Shown: positions 26,253 to 35,314 of the stretch, one piece after another
Numbering within the stretch: position 1 is the first letter of the stretch
Layout: each line of letters starts with the position of its first letter
From: Nitrospinaceae bacterium
GTDB lineage: Bacteria; Nitrospinota; Nitrospinia; Nitrospinales; Nitrospinaceae
Assembly: GCA_029261535.1 (NCBI GenBank)
Contig: JAJDBF010000061.1
Span: 1 to 64,000 of the forward strand
Direction of reading: 5' to 3'
DNA length: 64,000 nt
Position numbers and translations under genes: made by a program
The notes under the pieces: model-generated
Database searches by the model: none
What the model saw: the letters and a program-made list of their open reading frames with translations, nothing else
Told to the model about the DNA's origin: nothing

Positions 26253-27125
26253 TCAACTGAAGTAAGGGTTTTGGCCGGAAGAGTGATCGGTCTCATCATA
26301 AATCGCACCGACGAAAGGAACAGCTTTTCTGAAAGCACCATGAATTCCCTGTTTGAGAGTTAAGTCAGCCGCACTGCACCCTTGACAGCCTCCTCCCATT
26401 TCAATGGTCACGGTATTGCCTTCCACCTGCCGCAAAGTGATCTTGCCTCCATGTCCCGCAACGCCCGGATTGACCTCGGCATCAATCACTTTCTGAATAT
26501 CTTCCTTGATGACATTCTCGGACGGCATTTCATCGACAATCTTCTGCCCGACCGCACCCTGTCCGTCATTCAAAGTGTCGCGAATCATTTTCCCGATTTC
26601 GGTCGCCATCGGTTTCCAGTCAAAATGGCCCTTTTCTTTTCGCGTCAACGTGGCAGTCGAATCATGAATCAGGAGAGACTCCAGTTCATCCAGGCTGAAC
26701 AGTTTCTCCGCCAGCGGAGAACCCTCGGCACTCTCAAACGAAGAGAAAAACCAGGAGTGCCCGGCAAACAAACTTTTGTTGACCATGAATTTACAGGAGT
26801 CACCTTCGCGTGAAGGCTCGGCCTTGATTTTAATTGCTCCATCGTCCGTCTGTGCCTCCTGACTCTTAACGACAACCATCGGTGCCTGAATGATGGTGCG
26901 TTGCAGAGGGCGGTGGTCCGGCATAGCTTCTTCCGGCGGTGGTGTCATAGAAACCGGAGGATTTACCGTCGGGGAATGTTCTGCCTGAGAGGCCTGTAGT
27001 GCTTCTTTCGCGCGAATATCCTCGGCGATTCTGGTCGCCTTCTCTGGAGTGGACTCGGCGCGGACGTTCTCTGTATTTTTACTGCCGCCAAACATATTCG
27101 ACAGTTTCTTAAGTATCGATGTCAT
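26253..27125 (-). CDS. Nfu/NifU-like iron-sulfur scaffold protein with N-terminal extension
   Basis: 290 residues in three parts: a low-complexity, Pro- and Glu-rich region (1-96), an Nfu N-terminal domain (about 97-190, with NKSLFAGHSWFFSSFESAEG and SPLAEKLFSL) and a NifU C-terminal domain (about 205-280). The last carries the cluster-binding C247-x-x-C250 in EMGGGCQGCSAADLTL. Such proteins carry 4Fe-4S clusters to target enzymes. The many iron-sulfur enzymes in this window (Nth, NirA-like, NuoE, NuoG) are possible clients. ATG 27125 has AGGAG about 10 bases upstream. Confidence 0.85.
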   Translation of the reverse strand: MTSILKKLSNMFGGSKNTENVRAESTPEKATRIAEDIRAKEALQASQAEHSPTVNPPVSMTPPPEEAMPDHRPLQRTIIQAPMVVVKSQEAQTDDGAIKIKAEPSREGDSCKFMVNKSLFAGHSWFFSSFESAEGSPLAEKLFSLDELESLLIHDSTATLTRKEKGHFDWKPMATEIGKMIRDTLNDGQGAVGQKIVDEMPSENVIKEDIQKVIDAEVNPGVAGHGGKITLRQVEGNTVTIEMGGGCQGCSAADLTLKQGIHGAFRKAVPFVGAIYDETDHSSGQNPYFS

Positions 27126-27246
27126 TCCTGATAATCTCCTGTTTGGGATGGAAACAAGACTATTAAATAAGATTCAAAACTGGCCAAAGGGTTTCAAAAG
27201 GATGCTCAACATTTGCACTTGAGAAACCGGGCTAAAGGACTATTTC

Positions 27247-27618
27247 TCAAAATCGGAAGGCATCGGTAAACAGTTCCAGTTTCCAGTCGGACGGGCGATC
27301 TGGATCCCCCGTTACGGCGACAACGTCGAACCGGCAATCCCGCTCCCGGATTTCATGGCGGGCGAGAAACCGGTTGGCCACCTGTATCAACTTCTTCTGC
27401 TTGGCTGGGGTGACCGCATCCAAAGGACTGCCATATTCGTTATCGGCACGACTTTTAACTTCCACAAATACCAGCACCCCGCCCTGCTCCGCTATGATAT
27501 CAATCTCGCCTGCTTTCGTTGTGAAATTTGTCTCGAGTATCCGGTATTTCTTTTTCTTTAAAAATTTGACGGCTTTTTTTTCACCTTCCTGACCAAAACC
27601 CAGACGCTTGAAAGTCAT
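27247..27618 (-). CDS. yraN: YraN/UPF0102 endonuclease-like protein
   Basis: 123 residues with the restriction-endonuclease-like core GEIDIIAEQGGVLVFVEVKS, in which the Asp, Glu and Lys of the PD-(D/E)xK site are visible. N-terminal GFGQEGEKKAVKFLKKKKY is typical of UPF0102. The biological role is unsettled. A GAGAG ribosome site precedes the ATG at 27618. The next gene is divergent only a few bases away. Confidence 0.92.
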   Translation of the reverse strand: MTFKRLGFGQEGEKKAVKFLKKKKYRILETNFTTKAGEIDIIAEQGGVLVFVEVKSRADNEYGSPLDAVTPAKQKKLIQVANRFLARHEIRERDCRFDVVAVTGDPDRPSDWKLELFTDAFRF

Positions 27619-27666
27619 GCGATCTCTCGATTGCAGACACTCGGCCTTGCTGGTATTCTTGGCACC

Positions 27667-28092
27667 ATGGTTCTCAATGTTGAAGACATCACAGGTTTCG
27701 GCTTCCTCATCTGGCTGGTGCTTACCGGATTATTCTATCTTGTTCTTTACATGGCCGTACTCAACATAGCCGATGACAAACTCGGCAACAGCCCTCTTAA
27801 AATCCCCGTACTTTTAGCCTTGTCGGGGCCGTCAGCATTTCTCATGGCGATGTTTGATTACAATCCCATGATCCTGTTTTTTCTTATGGTGGGGTCCAAC
27901 TATTTCCGAATCAGAAAACAAAAACAACTCCGTAATAGTGATACCCCCGTCAACAAACCACTGTCCAGTATCGCAAGTTTCGGTTATCTCATCGCTCTCT
28001 ATGGAATCGCCGCCTGGTTACAACAACCCGTGGATTTTGACGGGATGATGAAACCTCTATGGAAAACCTGGATTCCTGAAGCCCCTGAGTAA
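27667..28092 (+). CDS. Hypothetical membrane protein
   Basis: About four membrane segments (FGFLIWLVLTGLFYLVLYMA; ALSGPSAFLMAMF; MILFFLMVGSNYF; a segment around FGYLIALYGIAAWL) in 141 residues from the ATG at 27667. A TTG at 27631 would add 12 residues but leaves only 12 bases to the divergent yraN, so I prefer the ATG. No known family or catalytic motif is recognised. It converges on the methyltransferase-like gene. Confidence 0.65.
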   Translation: MVLNVEDITGFGFLIWLVLTGLFYLVLYMAVLNIADDKLGNSPLKIPVLLALSGPSAFLMAMFDYNPMILFFLMVGSNYFRIRKQKQLRNSDTPVNKPLSSIASFGYLIALYGIAAWLQQPVDFDGMMKPLWKTWIPEAPE

Positions 28093-28103
28093 TCTGCCAG
28101 CCA

Positions 28104-28847
28104 TCAGTTGCGCCTGGGCAACCACATCCCGGTCCGATTTTTGTAAGTCAGGTAATCTTCCCCGAATTGTTGTTCCAATGCCCGTTCCTCATAATGAATC
28201 CGGTACTGGAAACCAAACCATCCGATAACTAATCCCAGCAGACCTATCAGCAGGTTATGCGTGGTCAATGCATAAGCAAAAATGACAACCATCATTGCCG
28301 TATAAGAGGGATGGCGAATCTTTGAATACAGTTTCTCAGTCATCAGTTTTTGTTCCTCACGGAATACGATATCAAATTTGAAACCTGATTTACCCAGTTG
28401 AAACACAGCCAGCACCCGGAACAGGGCCCCAAATATGAAAATGCTCAAAATGACGCATCCCTCAATAAATGTCACCGGCACCTGGGAGGCTCTTGAAACA
28501 TAGGACAATCCTATTAAAGCCACGGCTATCGGCAGGGTATGCCCCAAAAACTGTTTAACATGTGCGCTATCAAGGCGGGCATCTGTGGGCTGGACGGTAA
28601 ACACAAAAATAACAAGTTCTATCACCCCAAACACCGTATTTTGTATGGAAACCAGAATCACTCTTTCCAAGTTCCAGGGGTCTAGCCCTACTGGCACCAG
28701 AGGAGCCAGATATATCAAGCCCACGACAATCGTATTAAAATTCAAATTTGCGTATAAAGAGAAACCATAAACCAGGAGAAACAGCGCAAAGTTAAACCAG
28801 ACCCAGAGCAGGCCAATATTTAATGAACTGATGTGAGCCAAATCCAT
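28104..28847 (-). CDS. Isoprenylcysteine carboxyl methyltransferase-like membrane protein
   Basis: 247 residues, about six to seven membrane segments. The C-terminal half has the ICMT/phospholipid methyltransferase signature: LYSKIRHPSYTAMMVV, then RIHYEERALEQQFGEDYLTY and KNRTGMWLP. These bind S-adenosylmethionine in characterised members. Bacterial members methylate varied small molecules, so the substrate is open. The ATG at 28847 has only a weak AGAGA site; a perfect hairpin lies 30 bases upstream. Confidence 0.82.
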   Translation of the reverse strand: MDLAHISSLNIGLLWVWFNFALFLLVYGFSLYANLNFNTIVVGLIYLAPLVPVGLDPWNLERVILVSIQNTVFGVIELVIFVFTVQPTDARLDSAHVKQFLGHTLPIAVALIGLSYVSRASQVPVTFIEGCVILSIFIFGALFRVLAVFQLGKSGFKFDIVFREEQKLMTEKLYSKIRHPSYTAMMVVIFAYALTTHNLLIGLLGLVIGWFGFQYRIHYEERALEQQFGEDYLTYKNRTGMWLPRRN

Positions 28848-28876
28848 CTATTCTCTTTCTGGTTCGGTTATTATGG

Positions 28877-28898
28877 CTTCCACCTGCCCCGGTGGAAG
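28877..28898. repeat. Perfect 8-base-pair inverted repeat
   Basis: CTTCCACC (28877-28884) and GGTGGAAG (28891-28898) are exact complements around the loop TGCCCC. There is no T-run on either side. It may be an operator or a leader hairpin for the methyltransferase-like gene on the minus strand. Confidence 0.4.
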
Positions 28899-29020
28899 AA
28901 GAAAGCTTCGCATAACTCTAAATTTAAAAACAGGATTCTCAACGAACCGAGCGGTCAATCAATAAACCGTGTTTAATTATCCCTCCCCTTGCAAGATGAA
29001 GAAATAAAACCCCAGTGTTT

Positions 29021-29058
29021 TAGAGCGACAGGTTGCGCATCGCCCCACCGCAAGGTGG
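29021..29058 (+). promoter_or_regulatory. Possible structured leader of the nitrite/sulfite reductase
   Basis: CCACC (29045-29049) and GGTGG (29054-29058) enclose a GCAA tetraloop, a stable GNRA hairpin. Just upstream, bases near 29024-29043 (GCGA ... TCGC) can form a second short stem. The distance to the ATG is about 190 bases. It does not match a riboswitch class I know, so regulation is only a possibility. Confidence 0.25.
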
Positions 29059-29244
29059 TCCTCTCGTACCAAAGCCCTTTTTTTCAGGGACATTTTGTTA
29101 TATTATGCAGAATCATTCTAAAGAGGGACTTGGCCATTGGGTCTCATCTCAGTCTTTCACAACCGACCCGGTGCATCCGGCTCCCTCACCGCTAATACTA
29201 AAAACGGTTGAAATGACCGTTGCTGAATACATAAGAGGTTCACC

Positions 29245-31452
29245 ATGGACAATTCTGAACTTAAATCCTTAAATGTCCCACAAGACGTTATACAGGAAAT
29301 CGAAGACTTCGCGACAGAAGTCGAGCGTCTCACCACAGGCGAGCTGGACATTGAAGATTTTAAACGGTTCCGGTTACAACAGGGCATTTACGGTCAACGT
29401 CAGGAAGACGAACAAATGGTTCGAACCAAGCTTCCGTTCGGTCAAATGTCTGCCGACCAAATGCGCTGTCTTGCTGAATTTGGAGAAAAGTATTCAAATG
29501 GAATCCTGCACGTAACCACGCGGCAAGATATTCAGTTTCATTTTGTGAAAATTAAAACGGTAACTGAAGCTCTTGCCCTGCTGGCCAAACACGACCTGAC
29601 CAGTCGCGAAGCTTGCGGCAATACCGTGCGCAATGTGACCGCCTGCCACAAGACTGGCACCTGCCCGGAGGAACTGTTTGATGTCACGCCTTACGCTCAG
29701 GCGGTGATGAGCTACCTGATCCGCCACCCGCTGACGCAGAGTCTGCCCCGTAAATTCAAGATCACCTTTGGTGGCTGTAACGGATGCGGCCTGGCGGCAA
29801 TCAACGACATAGGACTCAACGCCCGCGAACAAAATGGCAAGCGTGGTTTTCGCATGGTCATCGGTGGCGGCCTTGGCTCCTATCCCAGGTCCGCACAACC
29901 GTTGTTTGAATTCCTCCCCATTCCGGATATGTTGCGTACTTGTGAAGCTATGGTCGCTGTTTTCGATAAATATGGGGACAAGAAAAATCGCAATAAAGCG
30001 CGGTTCAAGTTCATCATCGAGCGGCTTGGTATGGACAAGACCCGCGAACTTATTTTGGAAGAATTTGAAAAATTAGCCGACCGAAATTACCCGGAAATTT
30101 TAGCACCCGATGAAGTGGCCCCTGAAATCCCCCAGTTTGAAGACAGCACCGAGTTCGATCAGGATCCGGAATTCAAAGCCTGGGTGGCACGCAACACATT
30201 CGAGCAACGACAAAAGGGTTTTTACAATGTTCATATCAAGCTATTGCTGGGAGATCTCAACACCGATCAGGCCCATAGCATTGCTGATATTTCCAGTAAA
30301 TTTGCCGGCAGTAAACTGGTCAACACGGTCCATCAGAACATCATGATCTCCTGGGTCAGACAAGGTGCACTCGGGCACGTCTACCGGGAGTTAAAAATTC
30401 TTGGACTGCACAGGGCAGGTACCGAGGAACTTAAAGATATGACAAGTTGCCCCGGTTCAGAAACCTGCAATCTGGGTATCACCCATTCGCGCGGACTGAT
30501 CGATCAGTTGAGCGAGGACGTTGATAATGAGTTCACCGAAGATACGGACCTCGATCACATCACCATCAAGGCTAGCGGATGCCCCAACTCCTGCGGGCAA
30601 CATCATATCGCCGCTATTGGTTTCTCAGGTTCGGCACGCAAGGTCAACGGCATTTTGGCTCCGCATTATGAAGTCATGCTGGGCGGACGCATCATTGACG
30701 ACAAAGCGACCTTCGGCGAAACAGTCATCAAAATTCCAGCCAAAAATGCGCCCAATGCCGTGCGCCGTCTGATTGATGATTACAAAAAAGTGAAGGAGGA
30801 TGAAGAATCCTTTCTTGATTACTACGACCGTCTCGGTAAAAAATATTTCGGAACCCTGCTCGGCGATCTGAAAAAGGTTCCGCCGATTGAAGATTCCCCA
30901 CAGTCCTACATTGACTATCACTCGTCCACCCGGTTCTCACTGGATGATCGGGGTCAGGGAGAATGTGCCGGTGCCATCAGCGAATTGATTTCGGACCATA
31001 TCTCAGAGGGCGAACGCGCTCTGTTCCAATGCAAAAAGCTTCTTGAAAAGGGAGACCTTGGGGAAGCTGTCACTCAGGCTCAACGCGCTTTTATCTGCTG
31101 TGCCCGTGGCATGATGCACACTGAGGGAATCGACTTCACCGACAACCTGCTCACCATTCAGAAGTTTGAATCGCTGATTGTTGACAGCGGTATCGTCAAT
31201 GAAAAACATTCCGGTATCGCTGAACGCTATGAGGCCAAAGCAGAGGGAATGAGTAAAGAACAAGCGCAGAGCTATTTAGTTGAGGCCGGCTCACTGGTCG
31301 CCGAAAGTAAAGAGGCTTACCTGAAAATGAAAACCCAGGGCACCTTGCGCATCCGCGTGGAAAATAGCGACGACGATCAGAGCAAAGGTCACACCCCGAC
31401 TCGCGATACCTTTTTCGATGTCACTAAAAACAAACACGAGGAAAAGGTATAG
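29245..31452 (+). CDS. Ferredoxin-type nitrite/sulfite reductase with C-terminal helical extension
   Basis: Six-electron reductase with siroheme and a 4Fe-4S cluster, reducing nitrite to ammonia or sulfite to sulfide. Cluster ligands are C402 and C408 (TSCPGSETCNLG) and C446 and C450 (SGCPNSCGQHH). The two ferredoxin-like half domains lie near 55-120 and 320-390. A conserved core ends near residue 555. Residues about 570-715 form an extra helical domain (GAISELISDHISEGERALFQ and AVTQAQRAFICCARGM), HEPN-like in appearance. Context (no cys genes) slightly favours assimilatory nitrite reduction. ATG 29245 is preceded by AAGAGG. It leads into yicC after six bases. Confidence 0.88.
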   Translation: MDNSELKSLNVPQDVIQEIEDFATEVERLTTGELDIEDFKRFRLQQGIYGQRQEDEQMVRTKLPFGQMSADQMRCLAEFGEKYSNGILHVTTRQDIQFHFVKIKTVTEALALLAKHDLTSREACGNTVRNVTACHKTGTCPEELFDVTPYAQAVMSYLIRHPLTQSLPRKFKITFGGCNGCGLAAINDIGLNAREQNGKRGFRMVIGGGLGSYPRSAQPLFEFLPIPDMLRTCEAMVAVFDKYGDKKNRNKARFKFIIERLGMDKTRELILEEFEKLADRNYPEILAPDEVAPEIPQFEDSTEFDQDPEFKAWVARNTFEQRQKGFYNVHIKLLLGDLNTDQAHSIADISSKFAGSKLVNTVHQNIMISWVRQGALGHVYRELKILGLHRAGTEELKDMTSCPGSETCNLGITHSRGLIDQLSEDVDNEFTEDTDLDHITIKASGCPNSCGQHHIAAIGFSGSARKVNGILAPHYEVMLGGRIIDDKATFGETVIKIPAKNAPNAVRRLIDDYKKVKEDEESFLDYYDRLGKKYFGTLLGDLKKVPPIEDSPQSYIDYHSSTRFSLDDRGQGECAGAISELISDHISEGERALFQCKKLLEKGDLGEAVTQAQRAFICCARGMMHTEGIDFTDNLLTIQKFESLIVDSGIVNEKHSGIAERYEAKAEGMSKEQAQSYLVEAGSLVAESKEAYLKMKTQGTLRIRVENSDDDQSKGHTPTRDTFFDVTKNKHEEKV

Positions 31453-31458
31453 TCACGG

Positions 31459-32337
31459 ATGCTTAAAAGTATGACCGGCTACGGTCGATCAGAACAACAA
31501 AACGGCTCGTTTTCCTGCAAGGCAGAACTCCGTTCGGTCAATAACCGTTTCATCGAGGTGTCGGCCCGGCTACCGAAATACCTTTCCTGCATTGAGTTGC
31601 CCTTGAAAAATCTGATCAAGGCCCGTTGTGCCCGAGGATCGTTTGATGTGTTCATTACGATTGCTAAAGATAACGGAGCGCAGGAACTTGAAATCAAACC
31701 CAATCTGGAATTAGCATCGCAATACCACAACGCGTTTAAAGAAATACAGGAGAGTTTGGGATTGCAGAGCCAAATAGAAATATCCTCGATCCTGTCGATG
31801 CGGGATATTATTAAATCTGAGCCCATGGAATTTGATGAAGACAAACAGAAAATAATTCTCGACACAGTAGTTCAGGGCCTCTCGGAATTGATCCTGATGC
31901 GCGAGGAAGAAGGCCGTAGCCTCAGCATGGACCTTGCTAACCGTTTGGATGAGATCGAAAGCGCGATCACCAAAATTCAAGCACGCCAACCGGAAATCAT
32001 TAAAGCCTACCGGGATAAATTGCAGGAAAAAATCAAAGCACTCAGTGACGGGATTGATATCGACCCCGCCCGATTGGCACAGGAAGTGGCAATCATTGCA
32101 GACAAATCAGATATTGCAGAAGAGCTGACCCGATTGGAAAGTCATCTGTCCCAGTTTCGCAATCTGATCAAGGAAACCCAACCGGTCGGGCGCAAGCTGG
32201 AGTTTTTGACTCAGGAAATCAATCGCGAAACCAATACCATCGGTTCCAAATCAATCGACTTTGAAGTCTCCCAGCACGTGATTGAAATCAAAAGCCTGCT
32301 TGAAAAAATCAGGGAACAACTGGCCAATATCGAATAG
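31459..32337 (+). CDS. yicC: YicC-family endoribonuclease
   Basis: 292 residues, the usual length. N-terminal MLKSMTGYGRSE and RSVNNRFIEVSARLP, and the C-terminal DUF1732 part (EELTRLESHLSQFRNLI, GRKLEFLTQEINRETNTIGS) are diagnostic. YicC is a ring-shaped RNase linked to small-RNA turnover and stationary-phase survival. As in many bacteria it sits directly before gmk. It follows the nitrite/sulfite reductase after six bases, so read-through from that gene is likely. Confidence 0.93.
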   Translation: MLKSMTGYGRSEQQNGSFSCKAELRSVNNRFIEVSARLPKYLSCIELPLKNLIKARCARGSFDVFITIAKDNGAQELEIKPNLELASQYHNAFKEIQESLGLQSQIEISSILSMRDIIKSEPMEFDEDKQKIILDTVVQGLSELILMREEEGRSLSMDLANRLDEIESAITKIQARQPEIIKAYRDKLQEKIKALSDGIDIDPARLAQEVAIIADKSDIAEELTRLESHLSQFRNLIKETQPVGRKLEFLTQEINRETNTIGSKSIDFEVSQHVIEIKSLLEKIREQLANIE

Positions 32338-32353
32338 CACCCAGGTATTTTAT

Positions 32354-32998
32354 ATGTCCCCCTCCCCTCTTCCTAAAGAAGGTCTGGCCCTCATCGTTTC
32401 CGCTCCCTCCGGCACAGGCAAAACCACTGTCTGTGGTAAATTGCGCCAACAGTTACCGGACCTCAAGTTCAAAGTATCCCACACCACCCGAACACCACGC
32501 CGCGGCGAAGAAGATGGTGTCCATTATCATTTTATTTCAAAGGACGAATTTGATGAGGGAGTCACACGCGGTGATTACCTTGAGTGGGCCAAAGTACACA
32601 CAGATCAATACGGAACGCGACGCGATCAGGTCGAGTATTACTTAAATCAGGGCAACGATCTATTGATGGAACTGGACGTGCAGGGAGTGGCGTCTTTGCG
32701 TGAGCAAGATTTTTGCGGCGTCTTCGTTTTAATTCTTCCACCTTCGCTGGCTGAATTGGAAAAACGTTTGATAGGCCGAGGCACAGAAGTTGCCGAAAAA
32801 ATTCAACGACGTTTGATTACCGCCAAAAAAGAAATCGCCCAATACCAACTCTACGACTACATCATCACCAATCAGGAAGTCGATGATACCGTGCAGGTCT
32901 TAAAATCAATTCTATCCTCGGAACACTATAATCGAACACGATTCAACCCTGGTAGCGATGACATCCGCGCCCTTCTGAATAATCCGGTGAACACCTGA
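32354..32998 (+). CDS. gmk: Guanylate kinase
   Basis: Phosphorylates GMP to GDP. From ATG 32354 the protein has 214 residues. The P-loop is SAPSGTGKTT (16-25), with SHTTRTPRRGEEDGVHYHF (GMP binding) and ATP lid RRLITAKKEIAQYQLYDY. The frame is open to 32282 but that part overlaps yicC. yicC-gmk is a common pair; the usual next gene rpoZ is absent and hisC follows with a one-base overlap (TGATG). Confidence 0.94.
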   Translation: MSPSPLPKEGLALIVSAPSGTGKTTVCGKLRQQLPDLKFKVSHTTRTPRRGEEDGVHYHFISKDEFDEGVTRGDYLEWAKVHTDQYGTRRDQVEYYLNQGNDLLMELDVQGVASLREQDFCGVFVLILPPSLAELEKRLIGRGTEVAEKIQRRLITAKKEIAQYQLYDYIITNQEVDDTVQVLKSILSSEHYNRTRFNPGSDDIRALLNNPVNT

Positions 32999-34074
32999 TG
33001 TCCCAGATCAATCTGCAGTCCAAAATCTGCGAGCGGATCAAATCTTTAAAAGCCTATCATGTCGATACCTGCTCAACCGAAATCAAACTGCACGCCAACG
33101 AAAATTCACACCCGCTTGATTCCCGATTGATGAAACAATTGCAAGCGCGTCTGGTCGACCTTCCACTTAACCGTTACCCGGACCCCGATTGCGCCGGGCT
33201 CAAACAGATTTTGGCCAATCGCCTAAATGTCAAGGTGGATCAATTGATGATCGGCAATGGATCAGATGAACTGATTCAAATCCTGATTCAGATTTTCTGT
33301 GACCCCGGCGATGCCCTAGCTGTGCCGGACCCGACGTTTGCCATGTACAATATCATCGCTAAAGGCATGGGCGTTCGGCCAGTCCCCTTTCCCCTGGATG
33401 AACACTGGGATTTGAAAGCCGAACCATTCCTTGAATCGATCCGGGACCAGTCGGTACGCATCATATTCTTCAGCTACCCAAACAATCCTACCGGCAATTG
33501 TTTTTCTGCAGAGGAATTGCAAAAAGTGATCGAAGTATTTGACGGAATCGTTGTGCTCGATGAAGCGTATTACGATTTTGCCCGCACATCGTTTATCGAC
33601 CAACTTGACAACCACAACAACCTCATCATCCTGCGCAGTCTTTCCAAGATCGGATTGGCCGGTCTGCGCGTGGGATACGGGGTCGCCGCACCCGAGATCA
33701 TTCGTGAAGTAGATAAAATCCGGTTGCCCTACAATTCGAACATGCTGTCCCAGGTATTCTCTGAAATGGTGTTGTCGGAATTTTCTCTGGTCGAAGAGCA
33801 AATCGACAAAATCATCGATGAACGACGACACATGCAGGAAGCTCTCCAGGACATCACCGGGGTGACTCCGTTTCATTCCGATGCAAACTTCATTCTGTTT
33901 CGGACGCTGTGCGAATCACGTACCATTTTCGATGAGCTTGCCAAACGCGGCATTCTGGTTCGCGATCTGAGTGCCCATCCACGCCTGAAAAATTGCCTGC
34001 GAGTGACGGTCGGAACGTCGGAAGAGAACAGCCAGTTTCTGAAAGAATTGAAAGCCATCGTGCAGGCAAGCTGA
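32998..34074 (+). CDS. hisC: Histidinol-phosphate aminotransferase
   Basis: PLP-dependent class I/II transaminase of histidine synthesis. 358 residues with ANENSHPL near the N-terminus, the family phrase NRYPDPDCAGLKQILA, GNGSDELIQIL, YPNNPTGN, DEAYYDF and the Schiff-base lysine K217 in RSLSKIGLAGLRVGYG. It overlaps the gmk stop by one base, so the two are translationally coupled. No other his gene is adjacent; a HisN-like phosphatase lies 14 kb away. Confidence 0.92.
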   Translation: MSQINLQSKICERIKSLKAYHVDTCSTEIKLHANENSHPLDSRLMKQLQARLVDLPLNRYPDPDCAGLKQILANRLNVKVDQLMIGNGSDELIQILIQIFCDPGDALAVPDPTFAMYNIIAKGMGVRPVPFPLDEHWDLKAEPFLESIRDQSVRIIFFSYPNNPTGNCFSAEELQKVIEVFDGIVVLDEAYYDFARTSFIDQLDNHNNLIILRSLSKIGLAGLRVGYGVAAPEIIREVDKIRLPYNSNMLSQVFSEMVLSEFSLVEEQIDKIIDERRHMQEALQDITGVTPFHSDANFILFRTLCESRTIFDELAKRGILVRDLSAHPRLKNCLRVTVGTSEENSQFLKELKAIVQAS

Positions 34075-34099
34075 TTCCCGCCAAACGCAAAGAAGGCCT

Positions 34100-35116
34100 A
34101 TGCGAAACCTGAAACCCATTCTTACACTCACTGCGGTGGTCGTGATATTGGTGAGTCTTACCTTCGGGTCCGTGTTCCTCGTTTATGTCAACCAACCTGC
34201 AGGAAAAAACAAAGCAGAAGTAAACGTTAATATTGAACCGGGCATGTCCCTCACTCAGGTTGCCAACCTGCTCGCATCAAAAAAAGTGATCGCCAACGGA
34301 ACCACGTTTCGGGTTTACACTTATCTCAAGGGGCATCAGGGAGATATTCGTGCCGGAGAATACGCGCTGTCCCCATCCCTGAAACCGGAAGTCATCCTGA
34401 AAAAATTGACCTCAGGTGAAACGGTGGCGCACACCATCACCATCCCGGAAGGTTTCCGAATTCTGGAGATTGCCGATTTATTTGTCGCCGCGGGCCTTGC
34501 CAACCGCAACCGCTTCATTGAAGCAACTCGCGACCCGGCCCTATTGAAGCAATTCAAAATTCCAACGGCCGATCTCGAGGGTTACCTGTTCCCGGACACC
34601 TACCAGTTTCGTCGACAAGCGGGCGAGCAGGAAATTATTCGGACGATGCTGAAGAATTTTGAAACTCGCCTGGACAAACCGGAGTATGCAAGGCAAGCCG
34701 AAAAACTAGGCCTGAATTTCCATGAAGTGATCACACTGGCATCCCTGATCGAAAAAGAAACCGGCCTATCCAGAGAACGTAGTTTGATCTCCTCGGTTTT
34801 TCACAATCGATTAAAACGCAATATGCGCCTTCAAACCGACCCCACCGTTATTTTTGCGCTGGCAGGTTTCGATGGCAATATCCGCAAAAAAGATTTGTCG
34901 ATTGATTCTCCCTACAACACATATATGTATAAAGGATTGCCGCCCGGCCCCATCGCCAGCCCCGGAGAAGACGCTGTGATCGCGGCACTTCACCCCGCCA
35001 CATCCGAGGCTCTCTTTTTTGTGTCCCGCCAAGACGGCAGTCATCAATTTTCGAACAACCTGCCGGACCATAACCGGGCCGTCGTCAAGTATCAGATCAA
35101 ACCAGCGAACGGGTAG
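34100..35116 (+). CDS. mltG: Endolytic murein transglycosylase MltG
   Basis: Inner-membrane lytic transglycosylase thought to end nascent glycan strands. 338 residues: membrane anchor at about 9-30, LysM-like part, then the YceG domain with the catalytic glutamate E218 in ASLIEKETGL and the signature NRLKRNMRLQTDPTVIF. The C-terminal PGPIASPGEDAVIAALHP is also typical. It follows hisC by 25 bases. Together with two class A PBPs and an LpoA-like protein it gives this window a strong cell-wall theme. Confidence 0.93.
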   Translation: MRNLKPILTLTAVVVILVSLTFGSVFLVYVNQPAGKNKAEVNVNIEPGMSLTQVANLLASKKVIANGTTFRVYTYLKGHQGDIRAGEYALSPSLKPEVILKKLTSGETVAHTITIPEGFRILEIADLFVAAGLANRNRFIEATRDPALLKQFKIPTADLEGYLFPDTYQFRRQAGEQEIIRTMLKNFETRLDKPEYARQAEKLGLNFHEVITLASLIEKETGLSRERSLISSVFHNRLKRNMRLQTDPTVIFALAGFDGNIRKKDLSIDSPYNTYMYKGLPPGPIASPGEDAVIAALHPATSEALFFVSRQDGSHQFSNNLPDHNRAVVKYQIKPANG

Positions 35117-35314
35117 TTTTTCAGAATCTGGCAAGCCAAGATCGTCAATTTCACCTATTTATTGTCAAACCTCTCTCGATCCACGCATCATTCAGTTGCA
35201 AATCTCATAAGTCTGCTTTAAATCGCATCCAACTATTCGTCATGGTATTATGCACAGCGGGATTTATTCCGACATGAAATTCTTATCCATCGCACTGCCG
35301 GACATAAAAAAATA

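Larger units (their letters stand above)
28848..29244. other. 397-base intergenic region with hairpins, no gene found
   Basis: The region lies between divergent genes and must hold both promoters. No reading frame here is convincing. Two hairpins are visible (listed separately). A TATATTAT stretch at about 29098-29105 may be a -10 element for the nitrite reductase gene, without a clear -35. The remaining sequence shows nothing I can support. Confidence 0.5.

Noticed and set aside
29054-29072. A 13-base match to the complement of the 23S rRNA sarcin-ricin loop (GGTCCTCTCGTAC)
   Set aside because: The flanking bases do not follow 23S rRNA, so it is probably chance rather than an rRNA remnant.
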